This document shows positions 40,412 to 48,707 of a stretch of DNA of 50,489 nt, in pieces. Each line of letters begins with the position of its first letter. Positions within the stretch are counted from its first letter, which is position 1. The stretch is from Jatrophihabitans sp. (GTDB lineage Bacteria; Actinomycetota; Actinomycetes; Mycobacteriales; Jatrophihabitantaceae). The DNA lies in the NCBI GenBank assembly GCA_025963285.1, contig JAOPUX010000251.1, positions 1 to 50,489 on the forward strand, given 5' to 3'. A program made the translations under genes and the position numbers. The notes under the pieces were generated by a model, which was not told where the DNA came from, made no database searches, and was given only the letters and a program-made list of their open reading frames with translations.

Positions 40412-41268
40412 GCACCGTCGGGGCGTGAGCTTTCCCAGTAGACGCGGTAGCTCCCCGGTTCCTCGACCACGCTGAGGTAGCGCACCGTCCTCCCTTCGGG
40501 AGTGGGGCCCGCGCTGGCACGCAACCGCGCCGGGTCAGCGCCGACCGCGACTCCGGTGCGCTCATGCCAGTTCTCGGCCGCGCTGGCCCGGCCGTCGTAG
40601 AACGCCACCCACTGCTCGTCGAGGCGCAGCACGTCGGCGATGCGGGTGCCTCGTGCGTCCCAGCTGCCTTCGGTGGGGACGAGTGCCGCCCCGGTCATCG
40701 ACCAGCTCAGGCCGTCGGCGCTCGTGCCGAACCAGCTCGTCATCCGGTCGGCCTCCTCGTCGCCGCCGTCGAGCGGGTGCCGGCACGCCCAGATCCGCCA
40801 CTGGCCGTCGGCGTTGGTCACCACGATGTCCTTCCATGCGGTGGCGGCATCACCGGGCAGGACGACGGTGCGGGTGCCTTCGGCGAGCCCGTCGGGTGTG
40901 GCGGCGTCGAGTGCCTCGACCCACCAGTGCTTGGAGTTCCAGGTCGAGCAGCTGACGTACAGCCGCCACCCGCCGTCCGGCAGCCGCACCAGGGCGGGGC
41001 GCTCCAGCGAGGCGCAGCCGAACTGCTCGCTGGTGACGGTGGCGACGGTCTCGAAGTGCACGCCGTCGGTCGAGCGCGCGACCACATTGGCATAGCCGCG
41101 ACCCAGATCGACCGGGCGGCGCAGCCGGTAGGCGAGCCAGTAGGCGCCGTCGGAGTAGATCCCGCTCGGCCCGCCGGCCCAGTAGCCGGGGCCGTCGCCG
41201 GGTGCCTCGATGGCCACCTCGCCCGCGCTGGTGCCGACGACGTCGAGAAGCGTTTCGAGTAGACCCAC
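40354..41268 (-). CDS. Beta-propeller glycoside hydrolase-like protein (GH43/GH32 fold)
   Basis: This 304-residue protein has the repeated strand pattern of five-bladed propeller glycosidases: GGPSGIYSDGAYWLAYRLRR, SLERPALVRLPDGGWRLYVS, D-I-V-V-T-N-A-D-G-Q-W-R-I-W-A and EQWVAFYDGRASAAENWHER. Asp and Glu residues in these turns stand where GH43 has its acids, but I cannot assign them with certainty. No signal peptide is seen. I set the start at GTG 41268; the frame runs back to 41334 through a long hairpin. It is convergent with the sulfotransferase and in no clear operon. Confidence 0.68.
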   Translation of the reverse strand: MGLLETLLDVVGTSAGEVAIEAPGDGPGYWAGGPSGIYSDGAYWLAYRLRRPVDLGRGYANVVARSTDGVHFETVATVTSEQFGCASLERPALVRLPDGGWRLYVSCSTWNSKHWWVEALDAATPDGLAEGTRTVVLPGDAATAWKDIVVTNADGQWRIWACRHPLDGGDEEADRMTSWFGTSADGLSWSMTGAALVPTEGSWDARGTRIADVLRLDEQWVAFYDGRASAAENWHERTGVAVGADPARLRASAGPTPEGRTVRYLSVVEEPGSYRVYWESSRPDGAHDLRTAKVPRPASESQSS

Positions 41269-41288
41269 CAGGCGATTGTTCCCTACCG

Positions 41289-41340
41289 CCGATTTGTGCA
41301 ACTTCCGCCGGCCTGACGGCGGCGGAAGTTGCACAATCGG
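41289..41340. terminator. Long hairpin 1 between two minus-strand genes
   Basis: TTGTGCAACTTCCGCCG (41294-41310) pairs perfectly with its complement at 41320-41336, and CCGA/TCGG extends it outside a single-base bulge. The loop is 9 nt. It lies just past the stop of the DUF1453-like gene (minus strand), in the right place for a terminator. Confidence 0.65.
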
Positions 41341-41373
41341 GTCAGATGGTTGCTCATCATGAGGGCTGTCGCG

Positions 41374-42096
41374 TCAGCGGTCACGACGACGCTCGTCGCG
41401 GCGGCTCTCCAGGAACGTGCCCACCTGGCGGCCCACCTGCCGGCTCATCGCCGGCCAGTCGACGCTGTCCTGGCGGTTCGGCTGCGACGAGGACGGGGTC
41501 GTGGCGGTTGCGGACGGGGCGGCGGGGGCGGACGGCGCGGCGGGGGCGGACGGCGTGGCGGTTGCGGACGGGGCGGCGGGGGCTGAACCGGTGAGGCTGG
41601 CGAGGAACGTCGCGCCGTCCTTCTCCGGCGCGAAGGGGATGCCGGCCGACATCGCCCGCGGCAACACCACGGCGGCCTGGCCGAGGCGGCTGATGCCCAG
41701 CATGAGCAGGATCGTGGAGCTGGAGCCGGCCACCTCGGCGCCGAGGCCGTGGGCCACGAGCGTCATGACGACCCGCGAGGCGACGAGCAGCACCCAGAGC
41801 CAGAGGCCCTTCGGCGGCAGCTGTCCCCAGAGGTAGCCGTCACGCGCTTCGAGCCGGGTGACGAGGCCCTGCGTCGCGCCGATGCCGGCCACGATGACGC
41901 CGCCGACGATCAGGCAGGCGATGTCGACCGGCCGCACGTGCACCTTGCTGCCGCCGAGGTCCAGTACCCCGACGACGGTGAGGATCACCGGCAGCAGCAC
42001 GACCCGCTTGCCGCGCAGTGGCTCGCCCATCAGCTGACGGCCGATGACATAGGCGACGATGCCGACTCCGGCGAGGATCTCGATTGCTGCTGACAT
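41374..42096 (-). CDS. DUF1453-like membrane protein
   Basis: This 240-residue membrane protein has about four to five helices in residues 5-165, with GRQLMGEPLRGKRVVLLPVI (about 19-38) typical of DUF1453/CcdC-like proteins. The C-terminal 75 residues are a disordered Ala/Pro/Ser/Thr tail, ending in a basic segment. GGAG lies 6 nt before ATG 42096. It is divergent from another four-helix protein of similar type at 42351. The function of the family is not known. Confidence 0.7.
   Translation of the reverse strand: MSAAIEILAGVGIVAYVIGRQLMGEPLRGKRVVLLPVILTVVGVLDLGGSKVHVRPVDIACLIVGGVIVAGIGATQGLVTRLEARDGYLWGQLPPKGLWLWVLLVASRVVMTLVAHGLGAEVAGSSSTILLMLGISRLGQAAVVLPRAMSAGIPFAPEKDGATFLASLTGSAPAAPSATATPSAPAAPSAPAAPSATATTPSSSQPNRQDSVDWPAMSRQVGRQVGTFLESRRDERRRDR
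41501..41583. repeat. Duplicated 29-bp segment in the DUF1453-like gene tail
   Basis: An identical 29-bp stretch occurs at 41501-41529 and 41555-41583, a 54-bp period that encodes the repeated Ala/Pro/Ser/Thr tail of the minus-strand protein. It is likely a replication-slippage site with length variation between strains. Confidence 0.8.
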
Positions 42097-42212
42097 GACG
42101 TGCTCCCTAGCTCGGTGCTGTGGCTGTGCTGACCTGATCGACTCTGCGCTGAACACCGCTTCACCACATCGGCCTGCGGGTGGAGCTGAGGGTTGAGGTT
42201 TCCGCCCGCGTC

Positions 42213-42230
42213 TCATACCGCTGGGTATGA
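42213..42230. promoter_or_regulatory. Palindrome between the divergent DUF1453-like genes
   Basis: TCATACCGCTGGGTATGA has 7-bp arms and a 4-bp centre. It stands roughly midway in the 254-bp gap between two divergent genes and is a good candidate for a shared operator. Confidence 0.5.
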
Positions 42231-42350
42231 CGTTGTGCCGCCAGGGCCATGCCACAGATCCACCCCAGCTCCGACGCGCGGCGGCCGGACTCGGCGAAGA
42301 GTCGGGGACATCAGCAGAACGCCGGTGAACGTCCTAAGGAGCACCCAGCC

Positions 42351-42884
42351 ATGTCCCCCCTGACCCAGGCAATGATCATCAACTCCGTCGTCCTCATCGC
42401 CGTGCTGGAGGCCGACCTCGGCCCGCACCGCAAGATCAACCGATTCCGCCTGCTCCGGCCGCTGCTCATGGCCGCCGGGATCGTGCCGCTTTTCCTCACC
42501 GCCCTGGCCACGCACGGCACCGGACTCACGCTGGAGATCGCCGGGGCATCGGCTGGCCTCCTGCTCGGCCTGCTCGCCACCGCGCTGATGGGCGTCTACC
42601 GCAGCCCGCGGACGGGCCGGCCGGTCAGCCGCGCCGGGTTCGGCTACGCCGCGGTCTGGACGCTGACGATCGGTGCGCGCGCCGCCTTCTCCTACGGCTT
42701 CTACCACTGGTTCAGCTCACCGCTGACGAACTGGATGACCGCCCACCACGTCACCGGCGACATGATCACCAACTCGCTCGTGCTGATGGCCGTCGCGATG
42801 GTGCTCACCCGGACGATCGGGATGGGTGCCCGCTCCGCCGGCGTCACCCGCGAGGAGCCGGCCGCTGTGCCCGAGCTGGTCTGA
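42351..42884 (+). CDS. DUF1453-like four-helix membrane protein
   Basis: This 177-residue membrane protein has four helices (about residues 7-22, 36-56, 65-84 and 140-160) and a loop L-G-P-H-R-K-I-N-R-F-R-L-L-R-P, similar in place and character to the G-x-x-L-R-G-K-R loop of its divergent neighbour. AAGGAG is 9 nt before the ATG at 42351. A perfect 18-bp hairpin follows the stop. No catalytic motif is seen. The function is unknown. Confidence 0.7.
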   Translation: MSPLTQAMIINSVVLIAVLEADLGPHRKINRFRLLRPLLMAAGIVPLFLTALATHGTGLTLEIAGASAGLLLGLLATALMGVYRSPRTGRPVSRAGFGYAAVWTLTIGARAAFSYGFYHWFSSPLTNWMTAHHVTGDMITNSLVLMAVAMVLTRTIGMGARSAGVTREEPAAVPELV

Positions 42885-42898
42885 CCCCTGCGAGGTTC

Positions 42899-42938
42899 GA
42901 GTGCAGATCGGGTGGCCCTGGCCACCCGATCTGCACTC
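42899..42938 (+). terminator. Long hairpin 2 after the DUF1453-like gene
   Basis: A perfect 18-bp stem (42899-42916 with 42921-42938) closes a CCTG loop, 14 nt past the stop codon. Confidence 0.72.
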
Positions 42939-43002
42939 TTCGCCTACCTCTGGGACGTGACGGCTCGGTGCGCACCGGCGTCGACCCGTCCCTTCCGTTA
43001 CT

Positions 43003-43050
43003 GATCTTGATGCGCCAGCGGTGTGAGAACACCGCTGGCGCATCAAGATC
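43003..43050. terminator. Long hairpin 3 before the histidine kinase gene
   Basis: A perfect 22-bp stem (43003-43024 with 43029-43050) closes a GAGA tetraloop. It lies 64 bp after hairpin 2 and 37 bp before the kinase start. GNRA tetraloops are very stable in RNA. It is not directly after a gene, so it may be a repeat element or a leader structure. Confidence 0.6.
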
Positions 43051-43087
43051 GCCGCGTTCACAGCAGGCAGACGTAACGTCTCGCCGG

Positions 43088-44539
43088 GTGAACGTACGGC
43101 AGGTGGTCTCACGGCTCGCACCGGGCGGCTGGTCGCTGCGCGTGCGGCTGGTGGTTGGCGTGGTGGGGCTCGCCGCCATCGCGCTTGCGGTCACCGGCAC
43201 GATCGGTGCGACGCTGCTGCGCAGTTACCTGGTGCAGCAGCTCGATCAGCAGCTGATCGCTGGTGAGGGCGCGCTCAACGGCCCGCTGATCGGCCACGGG
43301 CGTGTGCCCGGCGGCACCCGGCCAAGCGACCAGCTGCCCAATCCCTTCCTCTTCACCGAGTTGACCTCCACCGGCAAGGTCGAGCAGGAGTTCGGCGGTC
43401 CGTCCTCGACCGCCACGCGCCGTCCCGACCTCAGCAGCGTGACCACCGCCAAGGTGAGGACCGAGGCCGGTCGCGCGTTCACCGTCCCCGCGATCAACGG
43501 CGGCTCGGGCTTCCGGGTGCGGGCCGTCGAGCGGCCGGACGGTTCGGGGGCCGGCACCGTGGCGGTGTCACTGGAGACGGTGGACGCCGCGGTGCACCGG
43601 CTCGAGGTGATCACCCTGCTGGTGGCCCTCGGGGTGCTCATCGTCCTCATCGTGCTCGGCTCGGTGGCGGTGCGGCTGGCGCTGCGTCCCCTCGACGAGG
43701 TGGAGCGGACGGCCGAGGACATCTCCGACGGTGACCTGAGCCGGCGGGTGCCGGTCGGCCGCCCGGGTACCGAGATCGGCAGGCTGGCGAGCACGCTCAA
43801 CGGCATGCTCGCCAAGGTCGAGGTGGCCTTCACGGCGCGTCAGCGCAGTGAGACGACGCTGCGCCAGTTCATCGCCGACGCGAGCCACGAGCTGCGCACG
43901 CCGTTGACGACGATCCGCGGCTACGCGGAGCTGTACCGCAAGGGCGCGCTCCCCGACGACGCCGCGCGCAGCCACGCGCTGGGGCGGATCGAGTCCGAGG
44001 CGACCCGGCTCGGCGGGTTGGTCGACGACCTGCTGCTGCTGGCGCACCTGGACCAGCAGCGGCCGCTGCACGTCACCACCGTCGACATCGCCGTGCTCGC
44101 CGCCGAAGGGGTGGCCGATGCACGGGTGCAGGACCCCGCCCGGGTGATCACCTACTCCGGTCCCGAGCAGCCGGTGCTCGTGACGGTCGACGGTGACCGC
44201 TTCCGGCAGGTGGTCACCAACCTGCTCGGCAACGCGCTGGCACATACCCCGGCCGGCACTGCCGTGCACGTAACGCTCACCCAGGACGATGCAGACGCGC
44301 GTCTCGCGGTGGCCGACGAGGGCCCGGGACTCCCGCCGGAGCAGCTGAGGCGGATCTTCGAGCGCTTCTACCGGGCCGACACGTCCCGCGCGCGGGACAG
44401 CGGAGGCAGCGGGCTCGGGCTGGCGATCGTGGAGGCCGTGGTCCGGGCCTGCCACGGCACTGTCGCGGCGACCAGCCAGCCGGGCGTCGGCACCGAGTTT
44501 GTGGTGACCGTCCCACGACTGGGCAGGACTCACAGCTGA
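43088..44539 (+). CDS. Sensor histidine kinase
   Basis: This 483-residue membrane kinase has TM1 at about residues 17-44, an extracytoplasmic sensor region (about 45-172), TM2 (about 173-197) and a HAMP domain (about 198-250, with RPLDEVERTAEDISDGDLSR). The HisKA motif is FIADASHELRTPLTTIRGYA with phospho-His about 267; the HATPase domain has D-E-G-P-G-L-P, IFERFYRADTSRARDSGGSG and GLGLAIV. I start at GTG 43088, since the frame upstream runs through hairpin 3. It precedes its response regulator, the reverse of the common order, and both precede an efflux operon they may control. Confidence 0.9.
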   Translation: MNVRQVVSRLAPGGWSLRVRLVVGVVGLAAIALAVTGTIGATLLRSYLVQQLDQQLIAGEGALNGPLIGHGRVPGGTRPSDQLPNPFLFTELTSTGKVEQEFGGPSSTATRRPDLSSVTTAKVRTEAGRAFTVPAINGGSGFRVRAVERPDGSGAGTVAVSLETVDAAVHRLEVITLLVALGVLIVLIVLGSVAVRLALRPLDEVERTAEDISDGDLSRRVPVGRPGTEIGRLASTLNGMLAKVEVAFTARQRSETTLRQFIADASHELRTPLTTIRGYAELYRKGALPDDAARSHALGRIESEATRLGGLVDDLLLLAHLDQQRPLHVTTVDIAVLAAEGVADARVQDPARVITYSGPEQPVLVTVDGDRFRQVVTNLLGNALAHTPAGTAVHVTLTQDDADARLAVADEGPGLPPEQLRRIFERFYRADTSRARDSGGSGLGLAIVEAVVRACHGTVAATSQPGVGTEFVVTVPRLGRTHS

Positions 44540-44616
44540 CGGCCAGCTTCCTCGAAGCATCACGGTAGGCGCGTGCGGTGTCCTTGGACCAGCCCCCGGA
44601 AGGAGCTGGTCCACCG

Positions 44617-45384
44617 ATGTCGGCCGCAACCCCGTTCTTCGCCTCGGCAGGCGAGGCCACCTCGCACGTGCCCGCCACCGGTGAGCGCCTGCTCGTGGTC
44701 GACGACGAGGTGGACATCGCGGCGCTCCTGGCCACCGGGCTGCGTTTCGTCGGCTTCGACGTCCGCACTGCCCACTCCGGTGCCGAGGCCCTGACCGTGG
44801 CCGCGGAGTTCCGCCCGCACCTGCTCCTGCTCGACGTGATGCTGCCCGACATCAACGGCTTCGAGCTCTGCCGTCAGCTGCGCCGCGACCAGCGCGACGC
44901 CGGCGTCATCTTCCTCACCGCCCGCAACCGCACCGAGGACGCGGTGGCGGGACTCGCCATCGGCGCCGACGACTACATCAACAAGCCGTTCAGCCTCGAC
45001 GAGGTGGTGGCCCGGGTACGAGCCGTACTGCGCCGGCTGAACGTGGGCGGGGAGGAGGCGCCGGAGTCGGTGGAGGACGGTGTGCTGCGCTTCGCCGACC
45101 TCGAACTCGACGAGGTCCGCCACGAGGTTCGCCGGGGCAACAGCTTCATCGACCTCTCGCCGACGGAGTTCGCCCTGCTGCGCTATCTGCTGCAGAACAG
45201 TGGCCACTACGTCTCGAAGCCGCAGATCCTCACACATGTCTGGAGCTACGACTTCCAGGGCGCCATGAACGTCGTGGAGAACTACATCTCCAGCCTCCGC
45301 AAGCAGATCGACTGCTTCGACCCGCCGCTGATCCACACCTCGCGCGGCGTCGGTTACAGCCTGCGGCTCGGCCGCACCTCCTGA
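44617..45384 (+). CDS. OmpR/PhoB family response regulator
   Basis: This 255-residue regulator has a receiver domain with acidic pair D29/D30, phospho-acceptor D73 in L-L-L-L-D-V-M-L-P and K123 in Y-I-N-K-P-F, then a winged-helix DNA-binding domain (about residues 155-250: LSPTEFALLRYLLQNSGHYV, VVENYISSLRKQIDC, HTSRGVGYSLR). ATG 44617 gives a normal length; GTG 44578 would add 13 residues. Neither has an ideally spaced ribosome site. It is cognate to the kinase 77 nt upstream. Confidence 0.9.
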   Translation: MSAATPFFASAGEATSHVPATGERLLVVDDEVDIAALLATGLRFVGFDVRTAHSGAEALTVAAEFRPHLLLLDVMLPDINGFELCRQLRRDQRDAGVIFLTARNRTEDAVAGLAIGADDYINKPFSLDEVVARVRAVLRRLNVGGEEAPESVEDGVLRFADLELDEVRHEVRRGNSFIDLSPTEFALLRYLLQNSGHYVSKPQILTHVWSYDFQGAMNVVENYISSLRKQIDCFDPPLIHTSRGVGYSLRLGRTS

Positions 45385-45418
45385 ACCTCGGCCTCCTGAA
45401 CCTCGGCCTCCTGGACCC
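45376..45418. repeat. 15-bp tandem repeat at the end of the response regulator gene
   Basis: CCTCCTGAACCTCGG is repeated about 2.9 times starting inside the last codons of the response regulator gene and running past its stop. It fills most of the gap before the adaptor gene. Confidence 0.75.
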
Positions 45419-45441
45419 TGCAACTTCCTGAAGGGGATGCA

Positions 45442-46704
45442 ATGAACTCCACACTGCGACGGCTGCGGTCCCGCCCGTGGCTCGCCGCCTCCGTCCTCGC
45501 CGTGATCGTCGCGGCCGCGGCGGTCGGGACCTACTTCGGCACGAAGGGCGACAGCTCGGCGTCGGCGGCTTCGACCGCGGCGACGGTGAGCACCCAGACC
45601 GTCAGCACCGGCACGATCACGCAGAGCGTGGCGGCCACCGGAACGCTGGCGCCGGCCGAGGACGAGAACCTCAACTTCGCCGTCTCGGGCACCGTGACGA
45701 GCGTCGCGGTGAAGGTTGGGCAGACGGTCACCAAGGGCCAGAAGCTCGCCACGGCCTCCTCCACCGCACTCGCGGTGACCGTCGCCCAGGCGAAGTCCTC
45801 GGTGGCCAGCGCGCAGGCGCGCGTCGACGACGACGAGACCAACGACGTCGACGCCACCGAGCTCGCGGCCGACAAGGCGGCACTGACCGCGGCCGACAAC
45901 CAGCTGACCTCGGCCAAGGCGTCGCTGGCCGACGCGACGCTGACGTCGCCGATCACCGGCGCGGTCGTGGCCGTCAACCTCACCACCGGCGAGGCGGTCT
46001 CGGGTAGCTCGAGCTCTTCAGGCGGCGGTGGCACGGGCGGAGGTGGCGGGAGCACGACCTCTTCGACCACCTCGGACGCGCAGGTCGAGGTGATCAGCAC
46101 CGGCTCGTGGATCGTGAACGCCACCGTCGACTCCACCTCGGTGGATCTGATCAAGGCCAGCGACCAGGCGCAGCTGACGGTGACCGGCTCCACCGACACC
46201 GTCTACGGCACGATCGACTCGATCGGCCTCGTCTCCTCCTCGACCGGTTCGACGGCCAGCTACCCCGTGGTCATCGACGTCACCGGCAAGCAGACCAGCC
46301 TGCACGACGGCTCGTCGGTCACCGCCACCCTGATCTACAAGCAGCTCAGCAACGTGGTGGTGGTGCAGACCCTTGCGCTGCAGCGGGACTCCTCGGGCGG
46401 TGACTACGTCGAGAAGGTCGTCAACGGCAAGGCCGTCAAGACGACGGTGAAGACCGGACTCGTCTCCGGCACCGAAACCCAGATCACCTCGGGGCTCGTG
46501 GCCGGCGACAAGGTCCAGATCACGATCCCGGCGCGGATCGCGGGCACCAACACCACCGGCCGCACCGGTACCGGCACCGAGGGGGGCTTCGGGGGCGGTT
46601 TCGGGGGCGGCGAGGGTGGCTTCGGCGGCGGCACCGGAGGCGGGTTCGGCGGCGGCACCGGTGGCGGCTTCGGTGGCGGCGCAGCAGGCGGCATCGGTGG
46701 CTAG
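45442..46704 (+). CDS. Efflux adaptor protein (HlyD/MacA family)
   Basis: This 420-residue membrane-fusion-type adaptor has one N-terminal helix (about residues 12-30), a split lipoyl domain (ENLNFAVSGTVTSVAVKVGQ about 72-91, and L-T-S-P-I-T-G-A-V-V-A-V-N-L), a short helical hairpin between them, and beta-barrel/membrane-proximal domains (about 205-370). The last 40 residues are almost pure Gly/Phe repeats. AAGGGGATGCA precedes the ATG. It overlaps the ATPase gene by 8 nt. In a Gram-positive the adaptor works with the MacB-type pump at the outer membrane face without an outer-membrane channel. Confidence 0.87.
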   Translation: MNSTLRRLRSRPWLAASVLAVIVAAAAVGTYFGTKGDSSASAASTAATVSTQTVSTGTITQSVAATGTLAPAEDENLNFAVSGTVTSVAVKVGQTVTKGQKLATASSTALAVTVAQAKSSVASAQARVDDDETNDVDATELAADKAALTAADNQLTSAKASLADATLTSPITGAVVAVNLTTGEAVSGSSSSSGGGGTGGGGGSTTSSTTSDAQVEVISTGSWIVNATVDSTSVDLIKASDQAQLTVTGSTDTVYGTIDSIGLVSSSTGSTASYPVVIDVTGKQTSLHDGSSVTATLIYKQLSNVVVVQTLALQRDSSGGDYVEKVVNGKAVKTTVKTGLVSGTETQITSGLVAGDKVQITIPARIAGTNTTGRTGTGTEGGFGGGFGGGEGGFGGGTGGGFGGGTGGGFGGGAAGGIGG

Positions 46705-47446
46705 CGCGGGGGTCGCCGCGTCGCTCGGGGTCGGCACGCCCTCGCTCGGGCTGCCCGTCATCGAGCTCGACGGCGTGCGGAAGGTCTACGGCAACGGCCA
46801 GCTCGAGGTCGAGGCGCTCAAGGGCATCACGCTCTCCATCGCGCAGGGCGAGTACGTCGCGATCATGGGTCCTTCAGGCTCAGGCAAGTCCACGCTCATG
46901 CACATCCTCGGCTGCCTCGACGTGCCGACGGCGGGCAGCTACCACCTGGCCGGCGAGGACGTCAGCACGATGGACGAGATCGATCTGGCCGAGGCCCGCA
47001 ACCGTCGCATCGGCTTCGTCTTCCAGCAGTTCAACCTGCTGCCGTCGATGACCGCCCTGCGCAACGTCGAGCTGCCGCTCTCCTATGCGGCGATGTCGCG
47101 CGACAAGCGCAGGCTGCTGGCGCAGGAGGCGCTCGACCGGGTCGGGCTCGGGGACCGGATGAACCACAAACCCGGCGAGATGTCGGGTGGGCAGCAGCAG
47201 CGCGTGGCCGTAGCCCGCGCCCTGGCCAGCAACCCGGCGCTGCTGCTGGCCGACGAGCCGACCGGGAACCTCGACTCGACGGCTACCGACGACGTGCTTG
47301 CCCTCTTCCACGAGCTGCACCAGCAGGGCCGCACCGTGGTGCTGATCACGCACGAGGCCGACGTGGCCGCCCGGGCGGCCCGGGTGATCCGGATCCGTGA
47401 CGGGCTGGTGGCCTCCGACGAGGTTGCCGCCGAGGTGGCGCGATGA
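46697..47446 (+). CDS. ABC transporter ATP-binding protein (MacB/LolD type)
   Basis: This 249-residue ATPase has Walker A MGPSGSGKSTLMH (about residues 57-69), GFVFQQFNLLPSMTALRNVE, signature MSGGQQQRVAVARAL and Walker B LLLADEPTGNLDS, the usual MacB/LolD set. GTG 46697 is the start; the frame extends to 46616, but that part overlaps the Gly-rich adaptor tail. The permease gene overlaps the stop by 4 nt. It powers the permease at 47443. Confidence 0.92.
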   Translation: MASAGVAASLGVGTPSLGLPVIELDGVRKVYGNGQLEVEALKGITLSIAQGEYVAIMGPSGSGKSTLMHILGCLDVPTAGSYHLAGEDVSTMDEIDLAEARNRRIGFVFQQFNLLPSMTALRNVELPLSYAAMSRDKRRLLAQEALDRVGLGDRMNHKPGEMSGGQQQRVAVARALASNPALLLADEPTGNLDSTATDDVLALFHELHQQGRTVVLITHEADVAARAARVIRIRDGLVASDEVAAEVAR

Positions 47447-48675
47447 CCTGGTCGGACATCCTGCGCAACGCCTGGGACGCGATCCGCAACCACAAGCTGC
47501 GCTCGATGCTCACCGCGCTCGGCATCCTGATCGGCATCGCCGCGGTGGTACTGACCGTGGGGCTCGGCCAGGGCGCGCAGCAGAAGGTCTCCAACCAGCT
47601 GGCTGCCCTCGGCGGCAACCTGCTGATCGTCTCACCGGGCAGCTCGACCACCGGCGGTGTGCGGGGCGGCTTCGGCTCGGCCTCCACGCTCACCACCGCC
47701 GACGCCACCGCGCTCTCCGCGACGGCTGCGGCGCCGAACATCAAGGCCGTCGCCCCGGTGCTCTCGAGCACCTCGGAGTCGCTCGTGAACGGCACCACGA
47801 ACTGGACGACGAGCGTGGTCGGCACGACACCGTCGTGGCTGTCCGTGCGCGGCCGCACGCTCTCCTCGGGGCACTTCATCACCGCGGCCGAACAGGCCAG
47901 CGGCGCCGCCGTCACCGTGCTCGCCTCCGACACGGCCACCGAGCTCTTCGGCCGCCGTGATCCGGTGGGGCAGAGCGTCACGATCAACAGCGTCTCCTAC
48001 GAGGTGGTCGGCGTCCTGACCTCAGCGGGTTCGGACTCGACGACCAACCTCGACGACCAGGCGATCGTGCCGCTGAGTACGGCCGCCCAGCGGATCATCG
48101 GCGGCTCGACCCGTAACTCCGTGGCGACGATCTACATCAAGGCCACCTCGCAGTCGAAGCTCTCCGGCGCCTACCAAGAGGCCACCGCGATCCTCGACTA
48201 CCGCCACGGCATCACCGCCACCGGCACGGCCGACTTCTCGATCACCACGCAGCAGTCGGTGCTGACGGCCACCTCGTCGGTGGACAGCACCCTCACCACG
48301 CTGCTGATCGGGGTCGCCGCGCTCTCGCTCATCGTCGGCGGGATCGGCGTCATGAACATCATGCTCGTCTCGGTGAAGGAGCGGACCCGTGAGATCGGGC
48401 TCCGCAAGGCACTCGGCGGCACCCCCATGGTGATCCGCAGGCAGTTCCTCTCCGAGGCCTCGATGTTGGGACTGACCGGCGGGTTGCTCGGTGTCGCCGT
48501 CGGTGTCGGAGGGGCCAAGATCCTGCCGCACTTCATCTCCAACCCCATCGCGATCTCGCTGCCCGCCATCGGCATCGCGATCGGCACCGCGATCGTCATC
48601 GGCGTCGGCTTCGGCGTCTACCCCGCAGCGCGAGCAGCCCAGCTCTCGCCGATCGATGCGCTGCGTAGCGAATGA
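47443..48675 (+). CDS. ABC transporter permease (MacB/FtsX type)
   Basis: This 410-residue permease has one N-terminal helix with LRSMLTALGILIGIAAVVLT (about residues 21-40), a large extracytoplasmic MacB-PCD domain (about 45-270) and three C-terminal helices of the FtsX type, with GIGVMNIMLVSVKERTREIG (about 303-322) and LRKALGGT. It uses mechanotransmission rather than a substrate channel, so it probably expels peptides or small molecules collected by the adaptor. ATG 47443 overlaps the ATPase gene by 4 nt. Confidence 0.92.
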   Translation: MTWSDILRNAWDAIRNHKLRSMLTALGILIGIAAVVLTVGLGQGAQQKVSNQLAALGGNLLIVSPGSSTTGGVRGGFGSASTLTTADATALSATAAAPNIKAVAPVLSSTSESLVNGTTNWTTSVVGTTPSWLSVRGRTLSSGHFITAAEQASGAAVTVLASDTATELFGRRDPVGQSVTINSVSYEVVGVLTSAGSDSTTNLDDQAIVPLSTAAQRIIGGSTRNSVATIYIKATSQSKLSGAYQEATAILDYRHGITATGTADFSITTQQSVLTATSSVDSTLTTLLIGVAALSLIVGGIGVMNIMLVSVKERTREIGLRKALGGTPMVIRRQFLSEASMLGLTGGLLGVAVGVGGAKILPHFISNPIAISLPAIGIAIGTAIVIGVGFGVYPAARAAQLSPIDALRSE

Positions 48676-48707
48676 CCTCGACCCGTCTCTCACCAGAAGG
48701 ACGTCAC

